Below are positions 38,812 to 48,210 of a DNA stretch of 64,000 bases, piece after piece. Position 1 is the first letter of the stretch. Every line of letters starts with the position of its first letter. The notes below the pieces were generated by a model, which had not been told where the DNA came from, did not search any database, and saw nothing but the letters and a program-made list of their open reading frames with translations. The DNA comes from Planktotalea sp. (GTDB lineage Bacteria > Pseudomonadota > Alphaproteobacteria > Rhodobacterales > Rhodobacteraceae): contig NZ_JABBAL010000030.1 of NCBI RefSeq assembly GCF_018607995.1, positions 372,001 to 436,000 on the forward strand, written 5' to 3'. The position numbers were made by a program, and so were the translations under genes.

Positions 38812-38826
38812 GGGGGCAGCGCCCCC
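38812..38826. terminator. GGGGGC-AGC-GCCCCC hairpin between convergent genes
   Basis: A perfect 6-base G/C stem with AGC loop, lying between the stops of the DUF4177 gene and bolA. It has no T tract on either strand. The core is the same as at 27866-27882. It may act as a bidirectional terminator or be a copy of an intergenic repeat; the flanking text AAAATACCTCGGGGG also has the look of such Rhodobacterales elements. Confidence 0.45.
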
Positions 38827-38852
38827 ACCGCTCTCAACAAAACATACGGCCG

Positions 38853-39113
38853 CTAGGGCACATCCAGATCCAGCGCCAGCGCATGAATGCGGCCAATCAA
38901 CTCAGGTCCAAGTGCTGCATGCACCATGCGATGCCGCGCAATCCGGCTCTTACCTTCAAACAGCTCTGCGCGAATACGCAGGTTATAATGGCTCTCGCCA
39001 CCTTCCTGATACCCGCCATGTCCGCGATGGCTTTCGCTATCATCGACCACATCCAACGCGCTTGGGGCCAATGCGGCCTCAAGTTTTACACGAATTTCAT
39101 CTGCCTTGGACAT
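38853..39113 (-). CDS. bolA: BolA family protein
   Basis: The 86-residue protein has the BolA fold signatures: DEIRVKLEAALAP at the start, DESESHRGH-like H and the conserved ESHYNLRI and R-I-A-R-H-R-M-V-H-A-A-L helix. BolA proteins partner with monothiol glutaredoxins in iron-sulphur trafficking. I start at the ATG at 39113 (MSKADEI); the upstream open frame overlaps the divergent DnaJ gene and has no homology. Divergent neighbour of the DnaJ-like gene, a common alphaproteobacterial arrangement. Confidence 0.93.
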   Translation of the reverse strand: MSKADEIRVKLEAALAPSALDVVDDSESHRGHGGYQEGGESHYNLRIRAELFEGKSRIARHRMVHAALGPELIGRIHALALDLDVP

Positions 39114-39184
39114 TTTTACAAAACTCCCCTTCAAACCCCTGCCAAATACTCTATTGTTATGCCCCTGATAGGACGAGGTGAGCA

Positions 39185-39811
39185 ATGCAAAAGAAGAGCG
39201 ATCCCTTTGGTTTCGATATGTCCGTATCGTCTGCAAAGAAGAAAAATACACGTGGTCGCAGGGGCATGTCGGGCGAATCTGAGACCTCGCAGCGTGTGTG
39301 CACCAAGGACGGCTGCGAATTGCCAGGCAAGTTTCGCGCTCCGCGCGCGCCTGATGTTCTGGATGATTTCATCTGGTTCTGCAAAGACCACGTGCGCGAA
39401 TATAATCTGAAATGGAACTTCTTTAACGGCACGACAGAGGCCGAACTGAATGCACAACAAAGCAAGGACAAGGTCTGGGAGCGCGAAACAAAGCCCGTCA
39501 AAGACCCCGAAGCCGCTGCATGGGCCCGCCTTGGCATTGAGGATCCACATCAAGTTCTAGGCGGTAATGCTACGCGCAATCCGGGCAAAGGCGGTGGTGC
39601 GGGCAAGCGTCTACCACCCACCGAACGCCGCGCGATGGAAATTCTCGAGGCCAAAGATTTCTGGACCAAACCCGAAATTCGCAAGTCTTATAAAGCCCTT
39701 ATCAAAGTGCTACACCCCGATATGAACGGCGGCGACCGCTCGCAAGAAGAGCAATTGCAAGAAGTCGTTTGGGCCTGGGATCAAATCAAAGATAGTCGCA
39801 ACTTCAAGTAG
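39185..39811 (+). CDS. DnaJ-domain protein
   Basis: The 208-residue protein carries a C-terminal J domain (residues about 145-205) with the H-P-D motif in KVLHPDMNGGD. The N-terminal half has a cysteine pair in V-C-T-K-D-G-C-E and a third cysteine in W-F-C-K-D-H-V-R-E-Y-N, a likely metal site. In relatives this gene sits between bolA and cobS. Here the same order is kept but 3.4 kb of other genes and a pseudogene separate it from cobS. Confidence 0.9.
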   Translation: MQKKSDPFGFDMSVSSAKKKNTRGRRGMSGESETSQRVCTKDGCELPGKFRAPRAPDVLDDFIWFCKDHVREYNLKWNFFNGTTEAELNAQQSKDKVWERETKPVKDPEAAAWARLGIEDPHQVLGGNATRNPGKGGGAGKRLPPTERRAMEILEAKDFWTKPEIRKSYKALIKVLHPDMNGGDRSQEEQLQEVVWAWDQIKDSRNFK

Positions 39812-39891
39812 CGAACACATCACCCAATACAGCCATTTCGGGAATTCCAAAATTTCCAATACGCGTTAAAACGTGAAAGATCTGCTAATAT

Positions 39892-41072
39892 TTGAACATT
39901 AAGAGATCTTTTATTATCGATGCGTTTTTGTCCTCAATTCATACCAAGTCAAACGACACATCAGCCGACCAAGCCAGTAAATGCGAAGATATCCAGCAAA
40001 CCGTGACCGATTTTATCGGCAAAACTGTGAGCCACTCGCTAACAGCTTGCAAAGAACTAAGGCCACCATTTGCGCTTGTGACCAAGCTTTACCAGTTGAT
40101 GACTTGGACCTAGTCATATTAATTGATCAGTCGATGAGCATGGATGACATTGCCCCGCTTGTTGCCGATGCAAGTGCAGCCGCCTTATAATCCGCCAAGG
40201 AAAAGTGTGGCGCGGAAAATCTAAGGGTCGCGTGGTTCACTAACGATGGCTCCGATTATAGAGCCTCCATCCCGCGCGTGCCCTATATTGTAGCAGGTTT
40301 CACGCAAACCCATGAACAATACTTTCGTGAGCTTGATCACACGGGCCCTTTCGCCGGCAACGGCTTCCAAGGAAACAACAGCGAAGAAGGCGCAAAATCG
40401 ATTAACGATCTTGCGCGCACGTATGATTGGCTCCCAGGTCTATACCGCGCTATTTTCTACGTCAGCGATGAGCACTTTGGCGATTATGGCCGCACGCACC
40501 GACAATAAATGCAGGCTGTTAATGCAGCTGTGGCTGAATAACAAATGGCTGGAGTCAAAGTATTTGCACATTATGAGGAGGGCGGAGAGCACAGCGGAAC
40601 ACGGCTTGCCGAAAATACCGAAGCCTACGAAACCTTGTGCAATTCAATCAATGGACCGGCCGAAATCGGCGGCTCTGCGTCGCAAGCACTATACGAAGGG
40701 CTCCTCCGCGAAGCGATATGTGAAGCCTGTATTACAGACGCAGGCTGCTCAGTCGTGGACAGGCCTGGCATCAAACCCTGCATCGATATCAAATGGGGAC
40801 AAAGCGACTGTGACGGCGTTCAATCCGATGACAACGAAACGCTCTGCATCTCAATTTGTAACTGTTATGAAAATGTTACTTTCTCAAACGTGAAGATCGT
40901 ATATCTTTGGCTCACAGACGAAAATGGAGAGGCCCCGCCCCCATTGCCCGACGGATCACCCTCCGGTCGCATTTACCCGCTTGGCCCCATTTGTTTCGGC
41001 AATATCGGACCCTACGTTGATGGCGAACCACCTGCGCTCACCACGAAGCGATTGTCGTACTTTGGGGCGTAA
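39892..41072 (+). pseudogene. VWA-domain protein, broken by at least three stop codons
   Basis: A single frame carries a von Willebrand A domain. LDLVILIDQSMSMDD contains the D-x-S-x-S MIDAS metal site; VAWFTNDGSDY, then FAGNGFQGNNSEEG and YVSDEHFGDYG follow. TAA codons at 40188-40190, 40506-40508 and 40539-40541 interrupt it, with homology-like text on both sides of each. The C-terminal part (GVKVFAHYEE to YFGA) is open for 176 codons and rich in cysteines (CEACITDAGC, CNCYENVTF, CFGNIG). The N-terminal part, MNIKRSFIIDAFLSSIHTKSN at 39892, lies in another frame, so a frameshift before 40110 is likely. I do not recognise the family beyond VWA. Confidence 0.78.
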
Positions 41073-41261
41073 AACCTGATATATATAGCGTTTCTGTCGG
41101 TGGATTATGCTTTGATATCAAACGTTCGGTCTTCGTTGAGAAATCTACATTTGAAATGATCGTCTGTGCAAGTTGACACGTTAAACGTCCAGCATTTCCT
41201 CTTTTGTGCAAAACGTCTATATGTCGCGCCAAGCAGCCCAAGTGAGCGGGACACAGCAGCG

Positions 41262-41975
41262 ATGCCAGCAAAAAAGACCCGTGAAACAGATCTCTACCCC
41301 CCTGTGAAATCCTTTTTGGAAGCACAGGGGTATGAGGTCAAAGGCGAGGTTGGAAAGCTCGATGTCATGGCCATGCGCAGCGATGAACCACCCTTGATCG
41401 TGGAACTCAAAACTGGCTTCTCGCTGTCACTGTTTCATCAAGGGGTGGAGCGGCTCTCGATCTGCGACACGGTCTACATCTGCGTACCGCGACCCAAGGG
41501 AAAAGCAGGGCTAAAGTCGCTCAATAACAACAAAACCCTGTGTCGCCGCTTGGGCCTTGGCCTGCTCACTGTACGCGCCTCTGACAATTTGGTAGAGGCG
41601 CATGTGGATCCAACACCCTACACCCCGCGCAAGTCGAAAAAGAAAGCCGACCGCCATTTGCGAGAATTTCAACGCCTTGTCGGTGACCCCAACACAGGCG
41701 GTTCAACGCGGCAAGGGCTTGTGACCGCTTACCGACAAGACGCGCTCAAATGCTTAGGTTTTCTTGAAGGACACGGGCCAACCAAAGCCTCCGAGATCGC
41801 AAAAATCACAGGTGTGCCAACCGCGCGCAATTTGATGTCGCACAATCACTACGGCTGGTTCGAACGTGTGTCGAAAGGCATTTACTGGCTCAGCCCCAAA
41901 GGCCAGGAGGCCCTAGGCGAATATGAAGCAAACCTTGATGCGATCCGCGATCTTTATCCAGGGGCTGAGGAATAG
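41262..41975 (+). CDS. DUF2161 family protein (PD-(D/E)xK nuclease-like)
   Basis: The 237-residue protein, from the ATG at 41262, matches DUF2161: KTRETDLYPPVKSFLEAQGY, then the nuclease-like pattern G-x-L-D-V-M-A and I-V-E-L-K-T-G (the E-x-K catalytic core). A C-terminal winged-helix-like region follows (GPTKASEIAKITGVPTARNLM). The open frame extends 32 codons upstream but without homology. Cellular role is unknown. It ends at a shared hairpin with convergent msrB. Confidence 0.85.
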   Translation: MPAKKTRETDLYPPVKSFLEAQGYEVKGEVGKLDVMAMRSDEPPLIVELKTGFSLSLFHQGVERLSICDTVYICVPRPKGKAGLKSLNNNKTLCRRLGLGLLTVRASDNLVEAHVDPTPYTPRKSKKKADRHLREFQRLVGDPNTGGSTRQGLVTAYRQDALKCLGFLEGHGPTKASEIAKITGVPTARNLMSHNHYGWFERVSKGIYWLSPKGQEALGEYEANLDAIRDLYPGAEE

Positions 41976-41980
41976 CGCCT

Positions 41981-41999
41981 GATTTTTCGAAGAAAAATC
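41981..41999. terminator. Bidirectional hairpin terminator (GATTTTTC-GAA-GAAAAATC)
   Basis: A perfect 8-base stem with a three-base loop, lying between the convergent stops of the DUF2161 gene and msrB. The run of Ts within the arm serves both strands. Placement and symmetry support termination of both transcripts. Confidence 0.65.
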
Positions 42000-42001
42000 G
42001 T

Positions 42002-42493
42002 TTACGCAGCTTTGAACTCCAAAGACACTCCGTTCAAACAATGAGGCTTGCCTGTTAGCGTAGGTCCATCACCAAAAACATGACCCAAGTGCGATCCGCA
42101 TCGGCGACAATGCACCTCTGTGCGCACAGCAAACAGCTTGTGGTCTGCCTTTGTGCAAATTGCATTTGGCGAAGACCGATAAAAGCTCGGCCACCCAGTG
42201 CGGCTTTCGTACTTGGTCTTAGAGGGGTAAAGTGCCAGATCGCAGCCGCGGCAATGATAGGTGCCAGCCGCATAATTTTTATCAAGCGGAGAAGAGCCTG
42301 CGCACTCCGTACCCTTTTCTCGCATCACCTTATATTGGAGAGTGCTTAGCATCTCTTTCCACTCTGCCTTCGAGCGCATCACTGCAAACGTACCAGCAGC
42401 CGCAGAACTCGGTGGCGCACCGAACGCGCCTATAACGCTCATACTGGCCAAACCGCTGGCCGTTCCGAGGTAAAGAAAGTGACGTCGATGCAT
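42002..42493 (-). CDS. msrB: Peptide-methionine (R)-S-oxide reductase with an export signal
   Basis: Repairs oxidised methionine (R form). From the ATG at 42493 the 163-residue protein begins HRRHFLYLGTASGLASMSVIGAFGA, a twin-arginine-like signal (R-R-H-F-L), so it probably acts in the periplasm. The zinc knuckles C-R-G-C and C-R-R-C are present, with the G-W-P-S-F motif. The catalytic cysteine is in K-P-H-C-L-N-G-V-S-L. Intact and monocistronic. The 14-codon upstream extension to 42535 has no homology. Confidence 0.92.
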   Translation of the reverse strand: MHRRHFLYLGTASGLASMSVIGAFGAPPSSAAAGTFAVMRSKAEWKEMLSTLQYKVMREKGTECAGSSPLDKNYAAGTYHCRGCDLALYPSKTKYESRTGWPSFYRSSPNAICTKADHKLFAVRTEVHCRRCGSHLGHVFGDGPTLTGKPHCLNGVSLEFKAA

Positions 42494-42601
42494 GTGTAAT
42501 CTTCTTTCCTCAAATCTGAGGGGCCGCTCCATCATTTGAAAGACAAGCTAAAGCACATCCATGTGAGTAGTGTTTACGGCCAATCGACCTCAAACCGCGG
42601 C

Positions 42602-43087
42602 TTAAAAATCGGATCGCCCCATAAGCGGTGCCATACCTAAGAATTCAGGTGTCTCTGCCTCTTGTGAAGCCGCAAGCATTACCCCTGCACGCAACGCCCT
42701 GCTTTGCGCGCCATTCAAACGCAGCGCGCCAAGTCGCTGCACAGGTATCACCAAAAAAAACACAGGTGCAGAATTGCCCTTTACGACCCAAACAGCGAAC
42801 CCACTGCCCTCTAATTTCTGCCCATCGCCATACTCAAAATGCAGTAAGGCAGTAACTGGGTTGAACGTAAATGTAAGGTCGGCCTCACTCTGGGAAATCT
42901 GAATATTTGCTTGCAAAACATCAGTCACGGGTCGCGATCCCATGTCTGAGTTATAAACGAAATACGCCAGTAAAACCGCAGCCATACCGCCAAGCACATA
43001 TTCCCAGATGCAGATACGGCGCCGCCAAGGCAACCGATTTTCTAACCACAATTCCCTTTTGAAATGACCGAAGATAAATGAGTGCAA
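42602..43087 (-). CDS. Single-pass membrane protein of unknown function
   Basis: The 161-residue protein has a basic, tryptophan-rich N-terminal segment (FKRELWLENRLPWRRRICIWEY). One membrane helix (VLGGMAAVLLAYFVYN) follows at about 31-46, then a soluble, presumably periplasmic domain of about 110 residues. It ends 108 bases upstream of msrB in the same direction and starts about 167 bases from the divergent cobS. I do not recognise a family. The clean frame and membrane topology support a real gene. Confidence 0.65.
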   Translation of the reverse strand: MHSFIFGHFKRELWLENRLPWRRRICIWEYVLGGMAAVLLAYFVYNSDMGSRPVTDVLQANIQISQSEADLTFTFNPVTALLHFEYGDGQKLEGSGFAVWVVKGNSAPVFFLVIPVQRLGALRLNGAQSRALRAGVMLAASQEAETPEFLGMAPLMGRSDF

Positions 43088-43254
43088 ATCTTTCCATGCA
43101 AGTAAGCTGCCAAGCCATTGCGTTGAAGCCTAGCAAAAGACTTTGACCGGGGTTTGGATTTAGCCGCCCTTCCCCTTGTCCTTGGGCCGGATTTGAGGCA
43201 CGTGTTGATCATCAGACACGGCTGCGCCGCACGCACAAGACAAGGACAGACACC

Positions 43255-44241
43255 ATGGCCGACGAGATGCTGGACATCGACATGAAACCAACTGAAGACA
43301 TCTCCGTTCGCGAGGTCTTTGGCCTCGACACGGATATGGTCGTTAAAGGCTTTGCCAAGCGCACGGACCGTGTCCCGGAACTCGACAGCACTTACAAGTT
43401 TGACCCTGACACAACGATGGCGATCCTTGCGGGCTTTTCGCACAATCGCCGCGTTATGGTTCAGGGCTATCACGGCACGGGTAAATCCACCCACATTGAA
43501 CAAGTTGCGTCACGTTTGAACTGGCCTGCTGTGCGTGTGAACCTCGACAGCCACATCTCTCGGATTGATTTGATCGGCAAAGACGCAATCAAACTGAAAG
43601 ACGGTAAGCAAGTCACTGATTTCCAAGAAGGCATTCTGCCTTGGGCGCTGCGCAATCCCACTGCGATCGTGTTTGACGAATACGACGCGGGCCGCGCGGA
43701 CGTTATGTTCGTGATCCAGCGTGTTCTGGAAGTGGACGGCAAGCTGACGCTTCTCGATCAGAACAAGGTGATCAACCCGCACCCCTATTTCCGCATCTTC
43801 GCAACCGCGAACACGGTCGGTCTGGGTGACACCACGGGTCTTTATCACGGCACACAACAAATCAACCAAGGTCAAATGGACCGCTGGTCGCTTGTGGCCA
43901 CGCTGAACTATCTCAGCGTTGATGCTGAAAGCTCCATCGTTCTGTCCAAGAACGCGCATTATAATAATGAAGCGGGTCGCAAGACTGTGAAGCAAATGGT
44001 CAAAGTAGCCGACCTCACGCGCACAGCCTTCATGAACGGGGATCTGTCTACGGTGATGTCACCGCGCACAGTTATTGCATGGGCGCAAAACGCAGAAATC
44101 TTCCGCAATGTGGGTTACGCGTTCCGTCTGTCTTTCCTCAATAAATGCGACGAACTTGAACGCCAGACAGTGGCCGAATTCTACCAGCGTTGCTTTGACG
44201 AAGAGCTTCCAGAAAGTGCGGCAAGCCTCACAATTGCCTAA
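43255..44241 (+). CDS. cobS: Aerobic cobaltochelatase subunit CobS
   Basis: AAA+ ATPase subunit of the ATP-dependent cobaltochelatase that inserts cobalt into hydrogenobyrinic acid a,c-diamide in aerobic vitamin B12 synthesis. The 328-residue protein has the Walker A motif GYHGTGKS at 71-78, Walker [11 protein letters not shown], and sensor-like F-A-T-A-N-T-V-G. An AAGGACAG ribosome site precedes the ATG. CobS and CobT form stacked hexamers and work with CobN, which is not in this window. Separated from cobT only by a racemase remnant. Confidence 0.97.
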   Translation: MADEMLDIDMKPTEDISVREVFGLDTDMVVKGFAKRTDRVPELDSTYKFDPDTTMAILAGFSHNRRVMVQGYHGTGKSTHIEQVASRLNWPAVRVNLDSHISRIDLIGKDAIKLKDGKQVTDFQEGILPWALRNPTAIVFDEYDAGRADVMFVIQRVLEVDGKLTLLDQNKVINPHPYFRIFATANTVGLGDTTGLYHGTQQINQGQMDRWSLVATLNYLSVDAESSIVLSKNAHYNNEAGRKTVKQMVKVADLTRTAFMNGDLSTVMSPRTVIAWAQNAEIFRNVGYAFRLSFLNKCDELERQTVAEFYQRCFDEELPESAASLTIA

Positions 44242-44260
44242 GCAGCACTAAGGAGGTCAC

Positions 44261-44482
44261 ATGCATCTGGGATTGATCGGCGGAATTGGACCTGCCTCTA
44301 CAGTCGTTTATTATCAGAGGCTAACGGACGCGATCGTTCTTTCTGAAACTGATTTGGGCCTCGCCTTTTATGGGCAAACAACGGAATATAAAGTGATCGA
44401 CGCGCTCGATGTGCATGTCGATTTGCTTGTCAGCCTTGCGACGGGCAAGGCACAATTGAACGATCACGCGGTAGGTGTATAA
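44261..44482 (+). pseudogene. Aspartate/glutamate racemase remnant with an internal in-frame deletion
   Basis: The 73-codon frame joins the N-terminal signature of an Asp/Glu racemase (HLGLIGGIGPASTVVYYQRLTDA) directly to the C-terminal family end (ETDLGLAFYGQ, then VIDALDVHVDLLVSLATGKA). Family members have about 230 residues, so about 150 central residues, including both catalytic cysteines, are missing with the frame kept. It has an AGGAGG ribosome site and its TAA comes just before cobT. The cobS-cobT interval is a usual place for such a racemase in relatives, as far as I recall. The short peptide may still be made and keeps cobS and cobT coupled. Confidence 0.8.
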
Positions 44483-44483
44483 A

Positions 44484-46361
44484 ATGGCGAGCAATAACGA
44501 CAACCCAGCCGATCCCTTCAAGAAAGCCTTGGCGGAAGCCACAAAGGTGATGGCGAATGATCCCGACTTGTCCGTCACATACACGGTCGACCCCTCTGGT
44601 GTGTCCGGCGACACGATGCGCCTGCCCCAAGTTTCCCGCCGCATGACCCGCGAGGAGGTGTTGATCGCGCGCGGCACCGCAGACGCGCTTGCCATGCACC
44701 GCAAATTTCATGATGGCAGCACCCATTCGCGGTATGTCCCACAGGGCGAAACCGCGCGCGAGCTCTATGAAGCGATGGAAACAGCGCGTTGCGAGGCAAT
44801 GGGCGCGCGCGACATGCCCGGCACCGCGGGCAACATTGACGCGAAAATCGGCAATGAGGCGCTGCGCAAGGGCTATGACCAGATCAAGGATGCCGCTGAC
44901 GCGCCTTTGGCCACTGCCGCTGGCTATCTTGTGCGTCACCTCGCCACGGGGCGTGATCTGCCAGAGGGCGCGCAAAATGTGATGAATCTTTGGAAGGATT
45001 TCATCAAAAAGCAGGCCGGTGAAACGCTGGATGATATCGATGATTTGCTCGACGATCAGGCCGCTTTTGCCAAATTATCGCGTCAATTGATCCAAGATCT
45101 TGGTTACGGCGACCAGCTTGGCGATGATCCTGATGACATCGATGATGATGCGCAGGATGATGCCGAAGAAAGCGGCGAAGACGAACAACAACCCGATAGT
45201 TCCGGTCAGGATGACGAGGGCGAAGAGGCTGATGATGCCTCCGCTGAGCAATCCCAAGAAGAACAGGAAGACGCTTCGCAAGCCCAAGTCTCCATGGACG
45301 ATGTCTCTGATCAGGAAATGGGTGATGAGGCAGAGATGCCCGAAGGCGAGGCCCCTCTTGAGCCGCCGCAGCCTCAATCAATTTCTGACGCTGATCCGAA
45401 TTATCAGGTTTATGACACCCAATTTGACGAAGAAGTGCGCGCAGAAGATTTGGCAGAACCAATCGAGCTGGAACGCTTGCGTGCCTACCTTGATCAACAG
45501 CTAGAGCCTTTGAAAGGCGCGGTCTCGCGGCTTGCGAACAAATTGCAGCGCCGCTTGCAAGCGCAGCAGAACCGCTCTTGGGAGTTTGATCTTGAGGAAG
45601 GTACGCTTGACGCGGGCCGCCTCGCACGCGTGGTTGCCAACCCGACAACACCGCTTAGCTTTAAGGTCGAGAAAGACACAGAATTCCGGGACACGATTGT
45701 GACACTCCTGCTCGACAACTCCGGTTCTATGCGCGGTCGTCCGATTTCTATTGCTGCGATCTGCGCTGATGTTCTGGCGCGCACGCTCGAGCGCTGCAAT
45801 GTGAAGGTAGAAATCCTAGGCTTTACCACGCGCGCGTGGAAAGGTGGCCAATCTCGCGAGACTTGGCTCAATGCGGGGCGTGAACAACAGCCCGGACGCC
45901 TGAATGATCTACGCCATATCATCTACAAAAGTGCTGATAGCCCTTGGCGTCGTGCGCGGCCCAATTTGGGCCTGATGATGAAAGAAGGTCTGCTCAAAGA
46001 AAACATCGATGGCGAAGCACTGGAGTGGGCGCACCGCCGCATGGCTGGTCGCCCTGAGGCGCGTAAGATCTTGATGGTGATCTCGGATGGCGCACCTGTG
46101 GATGACAGCACTTTGTCTGTTAACCCTGCGAATTACTTGGAAAAACACCTGCGCGACGTGATCGCGATGGTCGAAAAGAAACGCGCAGTTGAACTGCTCG
46201 CTATCGGTATCGGTCATGACGTGACGCGCTATTACGAACGCGCCGTGACGATCACCGATGTGGAACAGCTTGCAGGTGCCATGACAGAGCAACTTGCCGC
46301 CTTGTTTGACAGTGACCCACGTGCCCGCGCGCGGGTAATGGGTATGCGGAAAGTCGGTTGA
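44484..46361 (+). CDS. cobT: Aerobic cobaltochelatase subunit CobT
   Basis: Partner of CobS in cobalt insertion. The 625-residue protein has an N-terminal helical domain and a very acidic central linker (about residues 220-300, rich in D, E and Q). The C-terminal VWA domain has the MIDAS site [12 protein letters not shown] (D-x-S-x-S) and [10 protein letters not shown] start at MASNNDNP, 44484, just after the racemase-remnant stop. Intact. The acidic linker also creates long but meaningless open frames on the opposite strand. Confidence 0.96.
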   Translation: MASNNDNPADPFKKALAEATKVMANDPDLSVTYTVDPSGVSGDTMRLPQVSRRMTREEVLIARGTADALAMHRKFHDGSTHSRYVPQGETARELYEAMETARCEAMGARDMPGTAGNIDAKIGNEALRKGYDQIKDAADAPLATAAGYLVRHLATGRDLPEGAQNVMNLWKDFIKKQAGETLDDIDDLLDDQAAFAKLSRQLIQDLGYGDQLGDDPDDIDDDAQDDAEESGEDEQQPDSSGQDDEGEEADDASAEQSQEEQEDASQAQVSMDDVSDQEMGDEAEMPEGEAPLEPPQPQSISDADPNYQVYDTQFDEEVRAEDLAEPIELERLRAYLDQQLEPLKGAVSRLANKLQRRLQAQQNRSWEFDLEEGTLDAGRLARVVANPTTPLSFKVEKDTEFRDTIVTLLLDNSGSMRGRPISIAAICADVLARTLERCNVKVEILGFTTRAWKGGQSRETWLNAGREQQPGRLNDLRHIIYKSADSPWRRARPNLGLMMKEGLLKENIDGEALEWAHRRMAGRPEARKILMVISDGAPVDDSTLSVNPANYLEKHLRDVIAMVEKKRAVELLAIGIGHDVTRYYERAVTITDVEQLAGAMTEQLAALFDSDPRARARVMGMRKVG

Positions 46362-46409
46362 CGCCCCTCTGACTTTGCGCTCCTCTCACGTCAAAAGAGG
46401 ATGCGCGCC

Positions 46410-48206
46410 ATGTTTCAAAGCTTTGACACCACCAGCACACCAGAGCATGGCGCAGCGCGTCTTGCAGACCTGCGCACTCAGATGCAAGACGCGCAGCTAG
46501 ACGGCTTCATCATCCCGCGCGCAGATGCGCATCAGGGCGAATACGTTGCACCTCGGGATGAGCGTTTACAGTGGCTTACAGGTTTCACAGGCTCTGCGGG
46601 CTTTTGTTGCGCCCTGCGCGAGACCGCTGGTGTGTTCATCGATGGGCGCTACCGCACGCAGGTGAGATCCCAAGTTGACCTGGCTCAATATAGCCCTGTC
46701 CCTTGGCCCGAAACATCGATGGCAGATTGGCTCAAAGAACAGATGCGGAGTGGTGGCACCGTGGGATTTGATCCATGGTTAATGACTCAAGGCCAGTTGA
46801 ACTTGCATGAAGTCGCGCTTGCTGATAGCGGAATTGTGCTGCGCCCTTGCGATAATTTAGTGGATGCAATCTGGGCGGATCAACCAGCTGCGCCAATGAC
46901 GCCAGCTTTCGCCTACCCCATTGAATACTCTGGAAAATCCTCTATAGACAAACGCAACGAGTGCGCTGCAGACTTGCAAGAAAAGGGCGAACAAGCAGCA
47001 GTGATCACCCTGCCTGACAGCCTTTGTTGGTTGTTGAACATTCGCGGCAATGACGTTTCCAAAACCCCATTGCTCCATGGCTTTGCGATCTTGCACAGCG
47101 ACGCGCGCGTGCAACTATTCGTGGAGACGTCTAAGGTTGCGAGCCTCGGCCTTGATCCGACTATCGACATCGCACCGCCTTCTGAGTTTAAAGCCGCACT
47201 CAGCCAATTCGCAGGCAAAATGCGCTGCGATAAAACCTCTGTGCCGGTCGCCGTGATCGACGCACTCACAAAGGGCGACGCGGAAATTACATATGGCAAC
47301 GAACCCTGCGTCCTGCCTAAGGCGCGCAAAAACCCTGTCGAGATCGAAGGTACGCGCAACGCTCACATCACAGACGCCACAGCCGTTTGCGAGTTACTCT
47401 GCTGGCTTGATCACCAACCCGCCAATAGTATTTCTGAGATCGACGTGGTGAGCCAGTTGGAGCATTGCAGGCGCGCCACCAACGCGCTGCAAGACATCAG
47501 TTTTGATACCATTTCTGGCGCTGGACCAAACGGCGCGATCATGCATTATCGCGTCACGAATGAGACTGCGCGCACCCTAAGCGACGGCGACCTTTTGGTA
47601 CTCGACAGTGGCGGGCAGTACCTCAATGGTACCACCGATATAACCCGCACCATCGCAATAGGTACTGCTGGGAACGAAGAACGCACCGCCTTCACGCGCG
47701 TTTTGCAAGGGATGATCGCAATCTCACGTATGCGCTGGCCTAAAGGTCTTGCGGGGCGTGATATCGAAGCGGTTGGACGTGTGCCGCTCTGGCTTGCGGG
47801 GCAGGATTTTGATCATGGGATTGGACATGGCGTCGGACATTTCCTTGGCGTGCATGAAGGGCCCCAGCGGCTAAGCCGCGTCAGCCAAATCCCCCTTGAT
47901 CCGGGCATGATCCTATCCAATGAACCGGGCTATTACCGCGAAAGAGCCTTTGGGATTCGCATCGAAAATCTTGTTGTTGTCTGCGAGGCGGATGTGCCCA
48001 AAGGCGGCGATGTACACCGCGTAATGTATGATTTTGAAACGCTCACATATGTGCCAATTGATCGCCGCTTGATCCGAACCGATCTGCTGAATGCGGCCGA
48101 ACTGGAGTGGATGAACAGCTATCACGCCGCGTGCAAATTCAAGCTCACAGGCAAGCTAAGTGGAGCTGCACAAGTTTGGCTGGATGCAGCGACCATGCCT
48201 TTGTAA
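46410..48206 (+). CDS. M24 family Xaa-Pro aminopeptidase (aminopeptidase P type)
   Basis: Removes an N-terminal residue ahead of proline. The 598-residue, three-domain long form has two creatinase-like N-terminal domains. The catalytic pita-bread domain follows with metal ligands in V-L-D-S-G-G-Q-Y-L-N-G-T-T-D-I-T-R-T (two Asp), H-G-I-G-H-G-V-G-H-F-L-G (His), S-N-E-P-G-Y-Y (Glu) and R-I-E-N-L (Glu). I start at the ATG at 46410, since AGAGG lies 8 bases ahead. It follows cobT by 48 bases and may share its transcript. Confidence 0.93.
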   Translation: MFQSFDTTSTPEHGAARLADLRTQMQDAQLDGFIIPRADAHQGEYVAPRDERLQWLTGFTGSAGFCCALRETAGVFIDGRYRTQVRSQVDLAQYSPVPWPETSMADWLKEQMRSGGTVGFDPWLMTQGQLNLHEVALADSGIVLRPCDNLVDAIWADQPAAPMTPAFAYPIEYSGKSSIDKRNECAADLQEKGEQAAVITLPDSLCWLLNIRGNDVSKTPLLHGFAILHSDARVQLFVETSKVASLGLDPTIDIAPPSEFKAALSQFAGKMRCDKTSVPVAVIDALTKGDAEITYGNEPCVLPKARKNPVEIEGTRNAHITDATAVCELLCWLDHQPANSISEIDVVSQLEHCRRATNALQDISFDTISGAGPNGAIMHYRVTNETARTLSDGDLLVLDSGGQYLNGTTDITRTIAIGTAGNEERTAFTRVLQGMIAISRMRWPKGLAGRDIEAVGRVPLWLAGQDFDHGIGHGVGHFLGVHEGPQRLSRVSQIPLDPGMILSNEPGYYRERAFGIRIENLVVVCEADVPKGGDVHRVMYDFETLTYVPIDRRLIRTDLLNAAELEWMNSYHAACKFKLTGKLSGAAQVWLDAATMPL

Positions 48207-48210
48207 ACGC

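Noticed and set aside
9097-41072. Stop-codon reassignment or programmed readthrough as an explanation for in-frame stops
   Set aside because: All three stop codons occur inside broken genes, several of these also have frameshifts or deletions, and no core gene contains an internal stop. Pseudogene decay explains the pattern.
45004-45651. A 215-codon open frame on the strand opposite cobT
   Set aside because: It mirrors the acidic, low-complexity linker of CobT (GAT/GAA codons read backwards) and has no ribosome site or protein-like composition.
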